Assembly: GCA_964555565.1 (NCBI GenBank)
Contig: CAZKTF010000065.1
Location: 1 to 15,250 of the forward strand
Direction: 5' to 3'
Source: CAZKTF01 sp964555565
GTDB lineage: Bacteria; Planctomycetota; JAJSAM01; JAKLKS01
Length of the DNA stretch: 15,250 nt
The first letter of the stretch is position 1, and each line of letters starts with the position of its first letter. The position numbers were made by a program, and so were the translations under genes. Below the pieces are notes generated by a model that was not told where the DNA came from, searched no databases, and saw only the letters and a program-made list of their open reading frames with translations. Below, in pieces: positions 12,552 through 15,250 of the stretch.

Positions 12552-15250
12552 ATGGGAATCGAGATCCTCCGGCCCGAGGCACTCCTGCTCCTCCTCCTCG
12601 TCCCCGCCTCCTGGTGGGTCCTCCGGCGCGCCCGGGGACGGCGGCTGTCCGGGGCCGACCGGTTCTCCCTCGTCCTGCGCGCGCTCCTCGTGGGGGCCCT
12701 CGCGCTGGCCCTGGCCGAGCCCCGGATCGTGCGCACCGCCGAGGGGCGGGCCACGGCGATCGTGCTCGACGTCTCCGAGAGCGTCCCGCCGGAGCGCCGC
12801 GCCGAGGCGGAGACCTGGATCGACCGGGTGCTGCGCGACCGCGACCCCCTGCGGGAGGACGTCTCCTTCCTGGTGTTCGCCGACGGGACGGGGATCGAGG
12901 TCCCCTTCCGAGGCCTCGGGGGCCTCCGGCCCGAGGACCTCCGCCCCATCGCGCCCTCCCGGATCGGGAGCCTGCTCCGCCGCGGGGAATCGGACCTGGC
13001 CGGCGCGCTCCGGGCCGCCGCGGCCTCCTTCCCCCCCGGCCCCGCCCGGAGGGTGATCCTCCTCACCGACGGGAACGAGACCCGCGGCGACGGGCGGGAG
13101 GCCCTCCGGGCGCTCCTCGAGGACGGGGTCGAGGTGGACGTCCTCCCGCTCCGGTACGAGCGACGCAGGGAGGTCCTGGTCGAGAAGGTCGTGGCGCCCG
13201 CGCGGGTCTCGGCGGGGCGCCCGGTCTCCATCCAGGTGATCCTCGTGGCCACCGAGGACGACACCCCGGCCCGGCTCTCCATCCGCGGCGAGGGGGACCG
13301 CGAGATCGGCGCCGCGGACGTGGTCCTGCACAAGGGGCGCAACGTCTTCCCGGTCCGCCGCCAGTTCACGGAGCAGGGGCTCCACCGCGTGGAGGCGGTG
13401 GTCTCCTCCCCCTCCGACGCGGACCCGCACAACAACCGGGGCTCCGCCGCCATCCTGGCCGAGGGGAGCCCGGCGGTCCTCGTGGTCGAGAGGGACCCGG
13501 CCGAGGGGGAGGCCTTCTGCAAGGCGCTGGCCGGGAAGGACCTGTTCCTCGACCGCATCGGGGTCGCCGACCTGGCGCGCGACCCCGGCGCGCTGCTGCC
13601 CTTCGACGCCGTGGTCCTCCTCGACGTGAGCGGCGCCGACCTCACCGAGTGGCAGATGCGCTCGATCCGGGCCGCGGTGCAGGACGTGGGCGTGGGCCTC
13701 GTTTGCGTCGGGGGGCCGGACTCCTTCACGGCGGGCTCCTACGGAGGGACCCCGCTGGAGGAGGTCCTCCCGGTCACCATGGAGGTGAGCCAGAAGAAGG
13801 TGGTCCCCAACGGGGCCATCGTCGTCGTCCTCCACACCTGCGAGTTCCCGCAGGGGAACGCCTGGGCGCGCACCATCACGAAGTCCGTGGTCCGATCGCT
13901 CGGCCGCAACGACCTCTTCGGCTGCGTGTCCTGGGAGGGGCAGGTCCACTGGATCGTCCCGCTCTCCCGCGCGAGCAAGGGACCCATGGTCGCGGCCATC
14001 GACGCGGCCAACCCCCAGGACATGCCGAGCCTGCACGACTGCGTGAAGACGGCGGTGGACGCGCTCGTCCCCGCCAACGCCTTCCTCAAGCACCTGGTGG
14101 TGATCTCCGACGGCGACCCGGCCATGCCCTCCGAGGACGTCGTGCAGAGGATGGTGGACAACAGGATCACCATCTCCGCGGTGGCCATCGCGCAGCACGG
14201 CGCCAGGGACGCCATGAAGCCGATGACGGAGAAGACGGGGGGGCGCTACTACGCCCTCAGCGAGGGCCAGGTGGACACGCTGCCGGCCATCTTCATGAAG
14301 GAGACCGCCATCATCAAGAAGAGCAGCGTGGTGGAGGAGCGCTTCCAGCCGCAGGTGGTCGCGGCCCACGAGGTCCTCCGGGGGATCCCCGCGGACGAGG
14401 TCCCCGCCCTCGGCGGGAGGGTCCGGACCACGGCCCGGGACCGGGCCGAGGTCCCGCTCCTGGGGCCCGACGGGGACCCGATCCTCGCGCTCTGGCGGAT
14501 CGGGGTGGGCCGTTCCGCCGCCTTCACCTCGGACCTCTCGGGGCGCTGGGGCTCCGAGTGGGTCGGCTGGGACAAGTACGACCGATTCGTGAGCCAACTC
14601 GTCCGCGCCTGCCTGCGGGGCCTCGCGCGGAGCGCCTTCACGGCGACGACCGAGGCCTCCGGCGGGATCGGGCGGGTGGTCGTGGAGGCGGTGTCGGAGG
14701 ACGGCTCCTACGTGGACGGGCTCGCCTTCGAGTCGAAGGTCCTGACCCCGCGCGGCGAGGCCGGGCCGCTGCGCCTCCTCCAGACCGCGCCGGGCCGCTA
14801 CGAGGGGACCTTCCCCGCGCCGGACCCGGGGCTCTACCTCGTCTCCATGCAGCACGACCTCCCCGGCGTCGAGGGAGGCCCCCCCCGCCGGGCCCAGCTC
14901 CGCGCGGCCCTTCCCGTGGACTACTCCCCCGAGCACCTCGCGCTGACGAGCAACGACGCGCTGTTCGAGGAGCTGCGGGTCCTGGAGAGGCGGGGGGACC
15001 GGGTGAAGGTCCTCGCCCCGGACGCGCGGCCCTTCGGGGGACCGCTCCCGGTCTCGGCCACGCCGGTGGAGGCATGGCGCTGGGCGCTCCTCCTCGCGGT
15101 GATCCTCTTCCCGCTCGAGGTGGCGACGCGCCGCCTCCGCCTGGACCCCACCCCGTTCCTCCTCCGGGCGCGCGCCGCGGCGGCGCGCCTGCGGGGCCGG
15201 GTCCTTCCGGCCCGCGCGCCGGCCCGGCTGCCCGGGCTCCCCCCCGGCAC
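12552..15250 (+). CDS. vWA and glutamine-amidotransferase-like membrane protein (C-terminus beyond right edge)
   Basis: 899 codons are visible with no stop. Two N-terminal hydrophobic segments (about 9-25 and 38-56), as in BatA-type proteins, precede a first vWA domain (68-200) with an intact metal site DVSES (73-77) and TDGNET (172-177). A beta-sandwich region (205-300) leads to an amidotransferase-like domain with GGPDSFTAGSYGGTPLEEVL (387-406), typical of the GATase1-like family (PF07090). A second vWA-like region (about 420-590) keeps ISDGDP (518-523) but has HTCEF where DxSxS should be, so it probably cannot bind metal. Beta-rich sequence (600-830) is followed by a C-terminal helix (842-856) and a basic tail. 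It starts 31 bases after the small Gly/Met-rich gene without a good Shine-Dalgarno, suggesting coupling. Proteins of this plan are common in Planctomycetota; their role is undefined but likely protein binding at the periplasmic face of the membrane. Confidence 0.88.
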   Translation, partial: MGIEILRPEALLLLLLVPASWWVLRRARGRRLSGADRFSLVLRALLVGALALALAEPRIVRTAEGRATAIVLDVSESVPPERRAEAETWIDRVLRDRDPLREDVSFLVFADGTGIEVPFRGLGGLRPEDLRPIAPSRIGSLLRRGESDLAGALRAAAASFPPGPARRVILLTDGNETRGDGREALRALLEDGVEVDVLPLRYERRREVLVEKVVAPARVSAGRPVSIQVILVATEDDTPARLSIRGEGDREIGAADVVLHKGRNVFPVRRQFTEQGLHRVEAVVSSPSDADPHNNRGSAAILAEGSPAVLVVERDPAEGEAFCKALAGKDLFLDRIGVADLARDPGALLPFDAVVLLDVSGADLTEWQMRSIRAAVQDVGVGLVCVGGPDSFTAGSYGGTPLEEVLPVTMEVSQKKVVPNGAIVVVLHTCEFPQGNAWARTITKSVVRSLGRNDLFGCVSWEGQVHWIVPLSRASKGPMVAAIDAANPQDMPSLHDCVKTAVDALVPANAFLKHLVVISDGDPAMPSEDVVQRMVDNRITISAVAIAQHGARDAMKPMTEKTGGRYYALSEGQVDTLPAIFMKETAIIKKSSVVEERFQPQVVAAHEVLRGIPADEVPALGGRVRTTARDRAEVPLLGPDGDPILALWRIGVGRSAAFTSDLSGRWGSEWVGWDKYDRFVSQLVRACLRGLARSAFTATTEASGGIGRVVVEAVSEDGSYVDGLAFESKVLTPRGEAGPLRLLQTAPGRYEGTFPAPDPGLYLVSMQHDLPGVEGGPPRRAQLRAALPVDYSPEHLALTSNDALFEELRVLERRGDRVKVLAPDARPFGGPLPVSATPVEAWRWALLLAVILFPLEVATRRLRLDPTPFLLRARAAAARLRGRVLPARAPARLPGLPPG

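Noticed and set aside
8761..12582. Very long open frame on the minus strand spanning the end of permease 2 through the small Gly/Met-rich gene
   Set aside because: It is antisense to well-supported genes, crosses two intergenic gaps and both promoter elements, and is Arg/Ser/Pro-rich then Gly/Glu-rich without any domain. At 75% GC stop codons are rare in such frames.
1..15250. tRNA, rRNA, CRISPR, insertion sequence or phage signals
   Set aside because: None found by eye: no direct repeat array, no transposase or integrase-like protein, no cloverleaf or rRNA-like stretch.

Overview
The window is about 75% G+C, coding-dense, and has no rRNA, tRNA, CRISPR array, insertion sequence or phage gene that I can see. 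Several gene types are familiar from Planctomycetota and related bacteria: a membrane protein with a glutamine-amidotransferase-like fold and a P-L-D-Y-x-L-L-K-R segment, a coiled-coil protein with a DUF4175-like head, and a large von Willebrand A (vWA)/amidotransferase-like membrane protein. Together with lipoprotein signals they suggest a diderm, high-GC Planctomycetota-like chromosome. That placement is an inference from gene content, not a demonstrated taxonomy.

Left edge (1-966): a divergent pair. A lipoprotein with TPR-like helices runs leftward off the window. A zincin-like HExxH metalloprotein, apparently fused to a DnaJ-type substrate-binding domain, runs rightward. Only 17 bases separate the two GTG starts, and these hold overlapping, near-symmetric -10-like hexamers (TATCGT on +, TACGAT on -), each placed so that transcription would begin at or next to the start codon.

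Main cluster, part 1 (1124-10710): six + strand genes chained by 4-base NTGA overlaps or tiny gaps. In order: an NHL-repeat lipoprotein, a large membrane-anchored amidotransferase-like protein, one ABC ATPase, then three successive double-length ABC-2 permeases (570, 628 and 587 aa) that are clear paralogues. A -10-like TAGGAT and a 9-bp hairpin precede the first gene.

Main cluster, part 2 (10711-15250): a 109-base gap with the best -10 in the window (TATACT) and a 7-bp hairpin just after it, then a membrane-anchored coiled-coil protein, a small Gly/Met-rich protein that lies in the same reading frame after two TGA codons, and a vWA/amidotransferase-like membrane protein still open at the right edge.

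Working model (inference): the cluster encodes an envelope machine. One cytoplasmic ATPase drives three large ABC-2 permeases; the amidotransferase-like, coiled-coil and vWA membrane proteins supply periplasmic scaffolding, and the NHL lipoprotein is a surface or periplasmic beta-propeller. The overall composition resembles gliding-type or export-type ABC modules with accessory membrane proteins, but the substrate cannot be read from the sequence.
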